From assembly GCA_020073305.1 (NCBI GenBank), contig JAIQFK010000003.1, positions 1 to 64,000 on the forward strand: a DNA stretch of 64,000 nt, read 5' to 3'. The DNA comes from Terriglobia bacterium (GTDB lineage: Bacteria; Acidobacteriota; Terriglobia; Bryobacterales; Bryobacteraceae). The notes beneath the pieces were generated by a model that had not been told where the DNA came from, made no database searches, and saw nothing but the letters and a program-made list of their open reading frames with translations. Of this stretch, positions 1-8,600 are shown piece by piece (positions within the stretch are counted from its first letter, which is position 1; each line of letters starts with the position of its first letter). Both the position numbers and the translations under genes were made by a program.

Positions 1-197
1 CGTTTCCAACGCGAGATGGTAGGAGCGGTCGTGCGCAGGCTGCGCATGATCTCGACGTAGCTCGCGCCGTCGGCCAGCGCCAGAATCAGCCGGGCGCGGA
101 AGACATCACCGGCAGGCAGTGTGCGCGACTGCGCCCACTTCGCCAACTCCACTCGCTGTTCGTCGGTTACCTGCAGCAACTTTCGATACTGTCTCAC
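1..197 (-). CDS. IS630-type transposase, N-terminal part (runs off the window edge)
   Basis: Read on the minus strand from a GTG at 197 this gives an open frame of 65 residues that continues past base 1. It begins VRQYRKLLQVTDEQRVELAKW and continues with a helix-turn-helix-like segment (ILALADGASYVEIMRSLRTT) followed by ISRWK. This matches the N-terminal winged-helix/HTH region of IS630/Tc1-type transposases, which binds the element's ends before a DDE catalytic domain. The catalytic domain would lie outside the window, so completeness cannot be judged. No ribosome binding site is obvious, and the frame stays open somewhat upstream of the GTG, so the start is a guess based on similarity to the family. 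Confidence 0.6.
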   Translation of the reverse strand, partial: MRQYRKLLQVTDEQRVELAKWAQSRTLPAGDVFRARLILALADGASYVEIMRSLRTTAPTISRWK

Positions 198-393
198 AAC
201 AATGAGACGGATCGGAAGCAATAACGTTATGACAGGGACGGCTTACTAGTGGCTGTTCTATTGCCTACTGCGCGATCCTGAAATCGTGATCCCTTCGCCG
301 TTCCGACACTTGCTCCCCTCGACGTTCAACCGTCCTGCGCGACCGCTCCGGCAGGTGTATCCTTGGAAGCCTGTAGTAGCCAAGGAGAACCGG

Positions 394-1284
394 ATGACAA
401 TTGCGGCTGGATTCGTTTGCAGAGAGGGAGTGCTGCTATGCGCGGATACTGAGCAGACAGCGTGGGCGATGAAGCTCCACGGCTCGAAAGTTGGGCATTT
501 CGAATTCGACGGCGGTAGGATCGGGTTTGCCTATGCTGGGAATACGCGCTTTGCCTTCTCTGCGATCCAAAAACTACAAAAGCGCTTGCAGACGGTTAAG
601 CCCAAAGACGCCTTGGTGGTCATTGAAAAAGTGCTTGATGCGGAATACCGCCGGAATGTTTTGAGCCACCCAGACCACGCAACGGACGCTTCAATTCCAT
701 ATACCCTTCTACTGGCCATTTGGTCCCCGACCGACGGAACGAAGCTGTACGTAACCGCACAGACAGCCATTCAGGAAGTCAACGAATACGAATGCATCGG
801 CATTGGAGATTACTTGGGCCATTATCTTATGCGGCAGGCCTTCAGCGGGGGTATGCAACAGAGAGACGCGCTCGCGCTGGCCGCGTATGCTCTTGCTGGA
901 ATCAAAGACTACGTGAGCGGCTGCGGGGGGATGTCTGTCTATGTTCTGCTACAAAATGACGGCAGGGTAAGCGTGCTGACATCATTGCACGATGGTGTGT
1001 GCTCACAGCTTCAAAAATACGCAAAGACCTACGATTTCATCACGCGGGGGTTGCTGATAGCTCTCGCAAATGAGGATAGCACGGACAGCGACTTTGAAAG
1101 GTATCTGGCTGAGGTGTTCGTGCCCATGCTGATCCAAGTTCGCCAGGAATGGACGAAATTGCGAGAGTACAGGTTGGCGCAGTTTGCGGCGCTGAATCCT
1201 CACCTCGGAAAGGATGAGGCAAAGCAGTTATTTCGGGAATTCTCGCTAGGCCTTTCGCCGGCGCCGCCATCATCGCATCAGTGA
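394..1284 (+). CDS. Stand-alone proteasome-like Ntn hydrolase
   Basis: The 296-residue protein starts at the ATG at 394, which has an AAGGAG eight bases upstream; a longer open frame to 286 lacks such a site. The N-terminus MTIAAGFVCREGVLLCADTE resembles proteasome beta and HslV chains. After removal of Met the new residue 1 is Thr, residue 17 is Asp in the LCADT motif, and a Lys lies at residue 31 (SKVG), close to the Thr1/Asp17/Lys33 triad of the family. The Ntn-like part covers about the first 210 residues; the tail (about 210-296) is helical and charged, without known relatives that I recognise. No chaperone ATPase gene is adjacent. The substrate is unknown. It lies between two transposase genes, which suggests an accessory gene. 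A catalytically dead relative is possible. Confidence 0.6.
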   Translation: MTIAAGFVCREGVLLCADTEQTAWAMKLHGSKVGHFEFDGGRIGFAYAGNTRFAFSAIQKLQKRLQTVKPKDALVVIEKVLDAEYRRNVLSHPDHATDASIPYTLLLAIWSPTDGTKLYVTAQTAIQEVNEYECIGIGDYLGHYLMRQAFSGGMQQRDALALAAYALAGIKDYVSGCGGMSVYVLLQNDGRVSVLTSLHDGVCSQLQKYAKTYDFITRGLLIALANEDSTDSDFERYLAEVFVPMLIQVRQEWTKLREYRLAQFAALNPHLGKDEAKQLFREFSLGLSPAPPSSHQ

Positions 1285-1298
1285 GCCGCGTGCCGCAC

Positions 1299-2147
1299 TT
1301 ATGCGGCTTGCTCTTGTTCTATCCTGTCCGCCAGCGCCACGATCTCCTCGAAAGACCACACGTGATCACTGACCCCTGCCTGCATGGCTGGCGTGACTCG
1401 CAAAGTCTGATGAACCCTCGCGAAGTTGTAGTGCATGTAGTGGAGCGCCACGGCCGCTTCGTGGTTTTCGATCTTCTTTGAAAAGCCGTTTGTCAGCCGG
1501 GTGAAGCGCCGCATGGACATCCGCATCGTTAGGTTCTGACGTTCGGCATAGCTGGTGCTGATGTACTTGCGGTTCGGATCGCCAAGCAAAGGGACTTTTT
1601 CCGTTGCGACAAAATGCGCTGGGCTGTATCGTGATTCTCCGGGCGCGTCGGCATTGAACATCTTGACCAGCATGGCGTAGTCGATCTCGTCGGCGAAGGC
1701 ATCAATCACGGCGTTCAGATAGACCTTGTGGCCGTCGGTGGTCAGTTGAACCCGATGGGCGAGTCTGCTTTCGAGATCTGCGATAAACTCGGTAGCGCAG
1801 CCTGCGTCCCGTTTGCCAACCAGCCAGCACGGGACGAGTTTGGTATCCGCGTCGATGGCAACCCATACCCAGGCATCGCCCACGACGCCCTTTGCGGCCC
1901 TCGCCAGTGTGACGTTCTTCTGTTTGCAGCCAATATAGCTCCAGATCTCGTCACATTGAATCCGGCGGCATTTCAGGTTGCGGAGGACGCGATGCTGGTA
2001 CTCGAAGCACGCGGTACCGACTTCAACCAGCAAGCGGGTGATGGTCCGTTTTGCCATGCCTGTCATACGGCAAACTGAGCGGATGGAATTGCCTTCGACA
2101 AGCGCGGAAAGGATCTGGGCGCGGCGCTCAATGGGCAGCTTGTTCAT
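1299..2147 (-). mobile_element. IS1-type transposase (DDE), apparently intact
   Basis: The gene encodes 282 residues starting MNKLPIERRAQILSALVEG at the ATG at 2147; the open frame runs further upstream to 2480 but that extension overlaps a plus-strand gene and has no family match. An N-terminal HTH (about residues 10-45, SIRSVCRMTGMAKRTITR) precedes a DDE/RNase H-like domain with IQCDEIWSYIG, VAIDADTKL and a late Glu in TSYAERQNLTMRMSMRR. This is the single-frame, InsAB-like IS1 family arrangement seen in many Acidobacteria and Planctomycetes, where no frameshift is needed. The YAERQN...H motifs suggest an active enzyme. I could not identify terminal inverted repeats or target duplications with confidence, so the ends of the element are not assigned; the flanking plus-strand stop at 1284 limits the left side to a few bases. 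Confidence 0.8.
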
Positions 2148-2153
2148 ATCTTG

Positions 2154-2182
2154 ATTATGCGCCAGCGCTCGCGCATAGTCAA
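2154..2182 (-). promoter_or_regulatory. Sigma-70-like promoter of the IS1-type transposase
   Basis: On the minus strand TTGACT (2182-2177) and CATAAT (2159-2154) are separated by exactly 17 bases, close to the housekeeping consensus. The expected transcription start, about seven bases after the -10 element, falls on or next to the ATG at 2147, so the mRNA could be leaderless. The call is from sequence alone. Confidence 0.5.
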
Positions 2183-2208
2183 CACAATAAACTGGTAGGA
2201 TTGGTAAT

Positions 2209-2523
2209 GTGGATGAGTCTAAGTTTCCGGATGGTGAGGAACTCGACCAAACAGTAGCCCGAGAAGTGTTTGGGCTTTCGCAGGGGCAGATCGACGCTTG
2301 GCCGTGGGGCGTTCCGCACTTCTCATCCGACCGCAATTTTGCTGCCGGGATTATTTCGCACTTGTGGTGCTTCGATGATACTAGACGGTCGTTGGAACGG
2401 GAATTCGCCGCGAGACTGCCTAAGTTGCGGGGTGGACTCGCAGAGTCCTTAATGGTCGCCACGCCAGATGAGATATGCAAGGCAGCGATTAGCGCAGTTC
2501 GCGAATGTGGCGCGCCAAGGTGA
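2209..2523 (+). CDS. Small protein resembling phage ABA-sandwich domain proteins
   Basis: The 104-residue protein starts at a GTG preceded by TAGGA. Its N-terminal half contains LDQTVAREVFG and PHFSSDRNFAAGII, and its C-terminus has ATPDEICKAAISAV. This layout (short alpha region, a Ser-Asp-x-x-x-Ala motif after a variable strand, then an Ala-Thr-Pro...Ile-Cys-x-Ala-Ala helix) resembles the small phage proteins known as ABA sandwich domain proteins. The assignment rests on recalled motifs only. Its function is unknown. The gene sits immediately next to the transposase promoter and converges on 2489-2689 with a 35-base overlap, consistent with remnant prophage or insertion-derived DNA. Confidence 0.5.
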   Translation: MDESKFPDGEELDQTVAREVFGLSQGQIDAWPWGVPHFSSDRNFAAGIISHLWCFDDTRRSLEREFAARLPKLRGGLAESLMVATPDEICKAAISAVRECGAPR

Positions 2524-2689
2524 CCTTGAGTTCCTCGTACGGATCGCCATAGCGTTTCGGATGGAGCAATTCTGGGCGTGTCTGAAAGATTTCGCCGTAG
2601 AAGATGAGCACATCGTTGCCAGTTCGCTTATCCTGTGGCCGCTGCAACCACAGTTGAAGCAATATAGCTTCTCGTTCAACCTTCTTCAC
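2489..2689 (-). CDS. Small hypothetical protein
   Basis: The gene encodes 66 residues, beginning MKKVEREAILLQLWLQRPQD and ending in a basic helix (LARHIRELR). It is rich in charged and helical residues, without signal peptide or membrane segment. Its ATG overlaps the stop of the upstream gene (2686-2934) in an ATGA arrangement, so the two are probably translated together. I do not recognise a family. The tight coupling is the main reason to believe it is real. Confidence 0.5.
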   Translation of the reverse strand: MKKVEREAILLQLWLQRPQDKRTGNDVLIFYGEIFQTRPELLHPKRYGDPYEELKVTLARHIRELR

Positions 2690-2934
2690 GCCTTCTTCCC
2701 CCAGCGTGCCTGGGCAGCTCGCCGGGCTGACGCCTTCCGCTGAGCCGGGCTGAGCCTAGCGTTCAGTGTTGCCGCGCCCTTCAATCCACCGCGCCGTCCC
2801 ATCTCGCGCATAATCTGAGAAGCGGTCAAAGGGTTGTCGAGGTCTACGGGGAGAGCAGAGCCAGTGCTCTGCGCCACAATCGATGCGGCAAACTGGTTGA
2901 TGTCTTGGGATTTGGTACGCGTGCGCTTGGGCAT
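2686..2934 (-). CDS. Small basic protein with MGRRGGLKG/A-x-x-R-W motif
   Basis: The 82-residue product is basic. Its centre and end carry MREMGRRGGLKGAATLNARL and SARRAAQARWGKK, a pattern found in many short hypothetical proteins of soil bacteria and in some KGG/histone-like or DNA-binding small proteins. No transmembrane or signal sequence is visible. It is the first gene of a two-gene unit with 2489-2689. Nucleic acid binding is only a guess from the charge and Arg/Lys pattern. Confidence 0.6.
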   Translation of the reverse strand: MPKRTRTKSQDINQFAASIVAQSTGSALPVDLDNPLTASQIMREMGRRGGLKGAATLNARLSPAQRKASARRAAQARWGKKA

Positions 2935-3028
2935 GACGAGACCAGTATGGCATTTCGGGTGCCACTGTCAAGCCTGTGGAAATTCAAAGTGACCCACTAC
3001 CGAAAGTTAGTATGCATAGTCCCCGCCA

Positions 3029-3997
3029 TCACTTTTCCAGTTTTTCCAAAAGGTCTCGCACCCTTGCGGTTTGCGGCGCGTCCGGGTGCCGTTGAAGAAA
3101 ATCGTGAAGTTCTCGCGCCGCCGCGGCCGGTTCATGGCGGCGCAGGTAAATCTCGGCGAGCGTGAGCTGTGGATAGGAAAAATGCCCGGGATCGATGCGC
3201 TTGGCAATGTCCAGATACTTCTGACCGAGATCCAGGTTACCGATGGCGAAGTAATTCAGCCCTAACTGCGAGTTCGCGAGGGCGTCCTTCGGGCGGGTGA
3301 GGACGGCGAACAGGTTGTAACTCAGTGCTTCATCGATCTTTCCTTCGGTGAGTAATGCGCCGCCAAGATTGACCAAGGGTTCGAACGAGTACGGATCCTG
3401 GTCTAGCGCCTTACGAAAATGCTCTTCGGCGCGGCCGTAGTGGTGGCTCTGGTAGGCAATGGTCCCAAGGGTATTCCACGCTGCCGAGAATTGTGGGGCC
3501 ATCCCAACCGCGCGCTCGAGGTGAGCCACGGCCGCCGGCACATCGCGGCGAGAAAGTTTCTTCTGGGCCTCCCGGTACTCACGGCGCGCGGCGTCAGGGA
3601 CCGAGAGCTCGCGAGCAGAGACTGTTGACTGGTCCCGCTGCACGTCTCGAGAGACTAGCTCGGAGTCCTCAACGCCCACCTCGATGGCGACGCGCCGGTT
3701 GAGGTCGGCGCTACCCGGCCCTACATCGACGGTTTTGCGCAATTCGCCCCGTCCTGGAATGAGAACGGCGACGGTGTATTGGCCGGGGGCCAGTGCGCGA
3801 AAGCGGAATCGGCCCTGCGAATCGGTGAGCGTGGCGGCGCTAAAAGGCGCGGTGGCTCCGAAGAGTGAGATGGCGGCTCGCGCCTTCGGAAGGATTCGGC
3901 CGCTGAGTTCGTATGGGCGGTCGCCCGCGCGGATTCCGGCCGCCAGTGCAACGGCCAGAAACAAGAGCCGCAAACGGCCTGCGGGTGCCAAACGCAT
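3029..3997 (-). CDS. Secreted TPR protein with a carboxypeptidase-regulatory-like domain
   Basis: The protein has 322 residues. Residues 1-25 form a signal peptide (LRLLFLAVALAAGIRAG). Residues 28-105 look like a carboxypeptidase regulatory-like Ig fold (SGRILPKARAAISLFG, DSQGRFRFRALAPGQYTVAV). From about residue 130 to the end there are five or so TPR repeats, for instance AAWNTLGTIAYQSHHYGRAEEH and ALANSQLGLNYFAIGNLDLG. The combination is common among exported acidobacterial proteins. It probably acts as a protein-interaction module outside the inner membrane; no partner is evident from the neighbours, which are unrelated genes on the same strand. Confidence 0.75.
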   Translation of the reverse strand: MRLAPAGRLRLLFLAVALAAGIRAGDRPYELSGRILPKARAAISLFGATAPFSAATLTDSQGRFRFRALAPGQYTVAVLIPGRGELRKTVDVGPGSADLNRRVAIEVGVEDSELVSRDVQRDQSTVSARELSVPDAARREYREAQKKLSRRDVPAAVAHLERAVGMAPQFSAAWNTLGTIAYQSHHYGRAEEHFRKALDQDPYSFEPLVNLGGALLTEGKIDEALSYNLFAVLTRPKDALANSQLGLNYFAIGNLDLGQKYLDIAKRIDPGHFSYPQLTLAEIYLRRHEPAAAARELHDFLQRHPDAPQTARVRDLLEKLEK

Positions 3998-4054
3998 GGC
4001 GCACGTTCCTGGAACTCCGGAGGCGCGGCGGTTGGAGGTACACTTGCGCGAAGC

Positions 4055-4939
4055 CTACAGATGGCCGGCGGCAGCGGCGACTGCCGTCTCGGCGGGCTCT
4101 TTGAGTCGCGTAAGCACTCCGAGCATCTCATCGAGCGCCGCAGCACGGCGTACCTGCGAATCCGTAATGGCGCGAATCGCGTCGGCCTGCCGGTCCATTC
4201 GCTCAATGAAGCCCGCGACCTTGCGCGAGACCTCCGCCACAGTGGATTTCACCCCGGTCAGCTCTTCCTGATGAAGCCCGAGCCGTGCCGAAAGCGCATC
4301 CATTTGATGCGCCACTACCGTGGCGTAATCCTTACCTTCCGCGCGCAATGCGGTGGATTCTTCACGCAGAGTGCCGATCTCCTTGTTGTGACGCGAGGAG
4401 GTCTGGTCCAACGTCGTCACGCTCGCCAACAACTGCTCCTGTTTCTGGCCCATGGCAGCGCTCGAGGAGCGGACCTCGGACACAGCCTCGGAAAGATATT
4501 CGAACTTGGCCTGCAATTGCTGGAGGCTGTTCACGGTAGCCTGCAACCGGTCCAACTGCTGTTCAAGCGAGTTGCTGATCTTGCGGCTTTCGCCAACGAC
4601 GTGCCGCTCCAGTTCCTCAAAGGCGCCGGTGAGAATCTTTGAAAGGCCGTCGGCAAGGCGCGTCGCCATGTTGGCCATGGCTTGTTCATCCACCTTGGGC
4701 CGCACCTCCGCCTTTGGCCGCTCCGGCCGGAGCGGGTTCGGGGAGCTACCGCCGGCGAGGGCCGGCTTGCCAGCTCGGGCAGCCATGAGGGCTTCGGCCT
4801 TCTCCATCAGGGCGCCGGCTTCAGAATGACGGCCGGCCGCGAACAGGTGCGCGGCTTCTTCCACCAGTTGTTTCACACCATCCTCGGTGTTCAGTTTTTG
4901 GAGCTGAAAGATAGAATCTTCAAGGTTCCGATCGGTCAT
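4055..4939 (-). CDS. Coiled-coil hypothetical protein
   Basis: This 294-residue protein has no signal peptide or membrane span. Residues 1-60 are helical and TPR-like (HLFAAGRHSEAGALMEKAEALM); residues 60-85 are a Pro/Ala linker. The rest is a long heptad-rich helix with repeated Leu/Ala and Ser/Gln positions (EQQLDRLQATVNSLQQLQAK, RVTTLDQ-type segments), reminiscent of the cytoplasmic helical bundle of chemoreceptors but lacking the conserved hairpin tip. It could be a scaffold or soluble sensor-like protein. Function is not known. Confidence 0.6.
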   Translation of the reverse strand: MTDRNLEDSIFQLQKLNTEDGVKQLVEEAAHLFAAGRHSEAGALMEKAEALMAARAGKPALAGGSSPNPLRPERPKAEVRPKVDEQAMANMATRLADGLSKILTGAFEELERHVVGESRKISNSLEQQLDRLQATVNSLQQLQAKFEYLSEAVSEVRSSSAAMGQKQEQLLASVTTLDQTSSRHNKEIGTLREESTALRAEGKDYATVVAHQMDALSARLGLHQEELTGVKSTVAEVSRKVAGFIERMDRQADAIRAITDSQVRRAAALDEMLGVLTRLKEPAETAVAAAAGHL

Positions 4940-5069
4940 GCTAGCTAGTGTATACCTTAGTGAACGGGAAGAAAAGGCGCGCGGCGCGGCGGGTTTGATT
5001 CAGCCGGCCAGATGGGTTGGGCGAGGAAGGAAGTTCCGAAAGTCTGGGGCCAGTGAAACCCTTGGACGG

Positions 5070-5288
5070 TCAGGCGACGGGTTGGATCGGGCGGGAGGCG
5101 GCTTTCAGATCTTCCAGTGAATACTGGTAGTATTCGCCGAGATACGAGAACTTTTCCACGTCTCGGTCTTCGATAAGATTGTCGATGATAGCGCCAAACG
5201 GAATCGTCTGATACTCGTTGAGCGGCACCATGGTTCGGGGATTCAGTTTTCGCGCTTCGATCGACTTCGTGAGCTCAAGTTTGGCCAT
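5070..5288 (-). CDS. Small conserved-looking hypothetical protein
   Basis: The product has 72 residues starting MAKLELTKSIEARKLNPRTM. The ATG at 5288 has GGAG six bases upstream and is preferred to a GTG at 5300. The sequence is acidic in the middle (IIDNLIEDRDVEKFSYLGEYY) with many aromatic residues, suggesting a small folded domain. There is no signal peptide. I do not recognise the family; the good ribosome binding site and codon use support a real gene. Confidence 0.55.
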   Translation of the reverse strand: MAKLELTKSIEARKLNPRTMVPLNEYQTIPFGAIIDNLIEDRDVEKFSYLGEYYQYSLEDLKAASRPIQPVA

Positions 5289-5621
5289 CAAGGTCTCCAC
5301 TGCTTTCCACCATCGAATCTTAGACTATGTGAAGACACGAAACAATATGTCCAAGGTCGAAAAGCCCGCTGCTAAGACTCGAAATCTGTGTGATCTCTTG
5401 CATAATTGGGTTCGGTTTCGCACCGATTAAGCTGCCACTACCCGATTAAGTCCACCCTGCAATTCAGCGAGGCCTAGTATCTGGACTTGATATTTTCGGT
5501 TAACAATCGGCCATGTGAACCTGTTAACTGTCCGCTCCCAACTAATGGCAGTCTTGTTTCAACTCGCGTAACTCACTAAAAAGAAGAAGACAAGACTACA
5601 TTAGGTCGGCAGGGTAGGGAA
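5289..5621. other. Intergenic region before the giant repeat protein
   Basis: About 330 bases without a convincing gene, more AT-rich than the surroundings. It separates the divergent starts at 5288 (minus) and 5622 (plus), so it should hold both promoters. The only structure I can point to is the inverted repeat at 5499-5528. A purine-rich AGGGTAGGGA precedes the ATG at 5622. Confidence 0.5.
5499..5528. promoter_or_regulatory. Possible operator (inverted repeat)
   Basis: The heptamers GTTAACA (5499-5505) and TGTTAAC (5522-5528) form a perfect inverted repeat with centres 23 bases apart, about two helical turns. It lies some 100 bases upstream of the repeat-protein gene. This spacing fits a dimeric regulator, but a 7-base match in an AT-rich stretch can arise by chance. 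Confidence 0.25.
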
Positions 5622-8600
5622 ATGGCGCATTCAAAACGATCGTTTTATCGCCGGATTTCGGAGGAGTTTCTTTGGAGTTGCCTCGCAATCGCAGCAGTGG
5701 GCAGCGCTGCAGCGGCGCCTTCGGTGACTCTGTCGGGAGGCTCCGGATCTCCAGGCGGAAGCGTTAACGTGACTATGACGTTTGCGGCCAACGGAACTCA
5801 GCCCACCGGCGCCCAGTGGGTCCTGAACTATTCTTCCACCGATTTCAGCTCGGTAACGATTGCTGCGTCATCCGGGGTTAGCGCCATATCGGGCGAGATA
5901 TTTTCGTGCTCGACGGGTGCGAGCAGTGCGAATTGCCTGATCATCAATCTCACCTCGACCACCACGCTCGTGCCCAACGGCACACTCGGAGTCGCGACCT
6001 TCCACATATCCCCGACGACGACAAATACCTCGTCGTCAATCACACTCTCGAATCTCTCGGCAACCGATGGCAATGGCAACAGCCTGGGTCTTACAGGTAG
6101 CGGCACGAGTATCACGATCAACCAGCCGACGCCCGCTCCCACGTTGAGCAGCCTGACTTGCAGCCCAGGGGCATTCACCGCTCCGGGGAGTTCGACTTGT
6201 ACGGTGACGCTATCCGGCGCAGCAATCGGTAGCACAGTGGTGAGCCTGTCGAGCGGCAACGCAGCGGTAACGGTTCCAGGATCAGTAACGATCGGTACGG
6301 GAGCGACCAGCGCGACGTTCACAGCGACGGCAGCGAGCGCGGTGGGCGCGGTGACCTCGCCGGTATTAACAGCGACATTAAGCGGGACATCGAAGACCGC
6401 GACATTGACCCTGAATCCGCCCGCTCCCACGCTGAGCAGCCTGGCCTGCAGCCCGGGGGCATTCACCGCTCCGGGGAGTTCGACTTGTACGGTGACGCTA
6501 TCCGGCGCAGCAATCGGCAGCACGGTGGTGAGCCTGTCGAGCGGCAACGCAGCGGTGACGGTACCTGGGTCGGTAACGATCGGGACGGGAGCGACGAGCG
6601 CGACCTTCACAGCGACTGCAGCGAGCGCAGTGGGTGCGGTGACCTCGCCGGTATTAACAGCGACGTTAAGCGGGACATCGAAGACGGCGACGCTGACCCT
6701 CAATCCGCCGGTGCGGGTGCTGAGCAGCCTGACTTGCAGCCCAGGGGCATTCACCGCTCCGGGGAGTTCGACTTGTACGGTGACGCTATCCGGCGCAGCA
6801 ATCGGCAGCACGGTGGTGAGTTTGTCGAGCGGCAACGCAGCGGTCACGGTTCCGGGATCAGTAACGATCGGGACGGGAGCGACGAGCGCGACGTTCACGG
6901 CGACTGCTGCCAGCGCGGTGGGTGCGGTGACCTCGCCGGTATTAACAGCGACGTTAAGCGGAACCTCTAAGACGGCGACATTGACCCTGAATCCGCCGGT
7001 GCCGGTCCTGAGCAGCCTGGCGTGCAGCCCGGGGGCATTCACCGCTCCGGGGAGTTCGACTTGTACGGTGACGCTATCCGGCGCAGCAATCGGCAGCACG
7101 GTGGTGAGTTTGTCGAGCGGCAACGCAGCGGTCACAGTACCGGGATCAGTAACGATCGGGACGGGAGCGACGAGCGCAACGTTCACAGCGACCGCAGCGA
7201 GCGCGGTGGGTGCGGTGACCTCGCCGGTATTAACAGCGACATTAAGCGGGACCTCTAAGACGGCGACGCTGACCCTCAATCCGCCGGTGCGGGTGCTGAG
7301 CAGCCTGACTTGCAGCCCAGGGGCATTCACCGCTCCGGGGAGTTCGACTTGCACCGTGACGCTATCCGGTGCAGCAATTGGCAGCACGGTGGTGAGCCTG
7401 TCGAGCGGCAACGCAGCGGTCACAGTACCGGGATCAGTAACGATCGGGACGGGAGCGACGAGCGCGACGTTCACGGCGACTGCTGCCAGCGCGGTGGGTG
7501 CGGTGACCTCGCCGGTATTAACAGCGACATTAAGCGGGACATCGAAGACAGCGACATTGACCCTGAATCCGCCGGTGCCGGTCCTGAGCAGCCTGGCGTG
7601 CAGCCCGGGGGCATTCACCGCTCCGGGGAGTTCGACTTGTACAGTGACGTTATCCAGTGCGGCGACGGGTAGCACAGTGGTGAGCCTGTCGAGCGGCAAC
7701 GCAGCGGTAACGGTTCCAGGATCAGTAACGATCGGGACGGGAGCCACCAGCGTGACGTTCACGGCTAATGCGGCTAGCGCGGTGAGCGCGGTTGTCACGC
7801 CGCTGTTGATGGCGAGTTGGAACGGGACATCCAAGACCGCGACATTGACCCTCAATCCGCCGGCGGCAGTACCGGTGCTGAGCAGCCTGGCCTGTAGCCC
7901 AGGGGCATTCACCGCTCCGGGGAGTTCGACGTGTACGGTGGCGCTGACGAGCCCAGCGACGGCAAGCATGGTGGTGAGCCTGTCGAGCGGGAACGCAGCG
8001 GTCACGGTTCCTGGATCAGTAACGATCGGGACGGGCGGGACGGGCGCGACCTTCACGGCTAATGCAGCCAGCGCGGTGAGCGCGATTGTCACGCCGCTTT
8101 TGACGGCGAGCTTGAACGGGACCTCTAAGTCGGCGACGTTGACGCTCAATCCGCCGGCTGCGGTGCCGGTACTTAGCAGCTTGGCCTGCAGCCCGGGCAC
8201 CTTTACGCCCCCTGGGAGTTCGACCTGTACCGTGACCCTGACGAGCGCGGCGACGAGCACTGCGGTCGTGAGCGTGTCGAGCGGGAATGTAGCGGTGAGC
8301 GTGCTGGGATCGGTGACGATCCCGACGGGAGCCACCAGCGGGACCTTCACGGCGACTACAACAGCGCCCGTGAATACGAGTACGTCAGCGCTCTTGACGG
8401 CCTTGTGGAATGGAACATCGAAGACGGCGACGCTGACGCTGAATCCGGCAGCGGTGCCAGCCCTGAGCGGCGTGGCGTGCAGCCCAGGGGAATTCACGCC
8501 TCCAGGGAGTTCGACTTGCACGGTGACGCTGACGAGTCCAGCGACGGCAAGCATGGTGGTGAGTCTGTCGAGCGGGAACACGGCGGTCACAGTCCCGGGA

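Noticed and set aside
2148-2480. N-terminal extension of the IS1-type transposase
   Set aside because: The extra 111 residues have no family similarity, overlap a plausible plus-strand gene and lie upstream of a good promoter.
5440-5560. Sigma-70 promoter for the giant repeat gene
   Set aside because: TTGATA occurs near 5488 but no acceptable -10 box follows at 16-18 bases.
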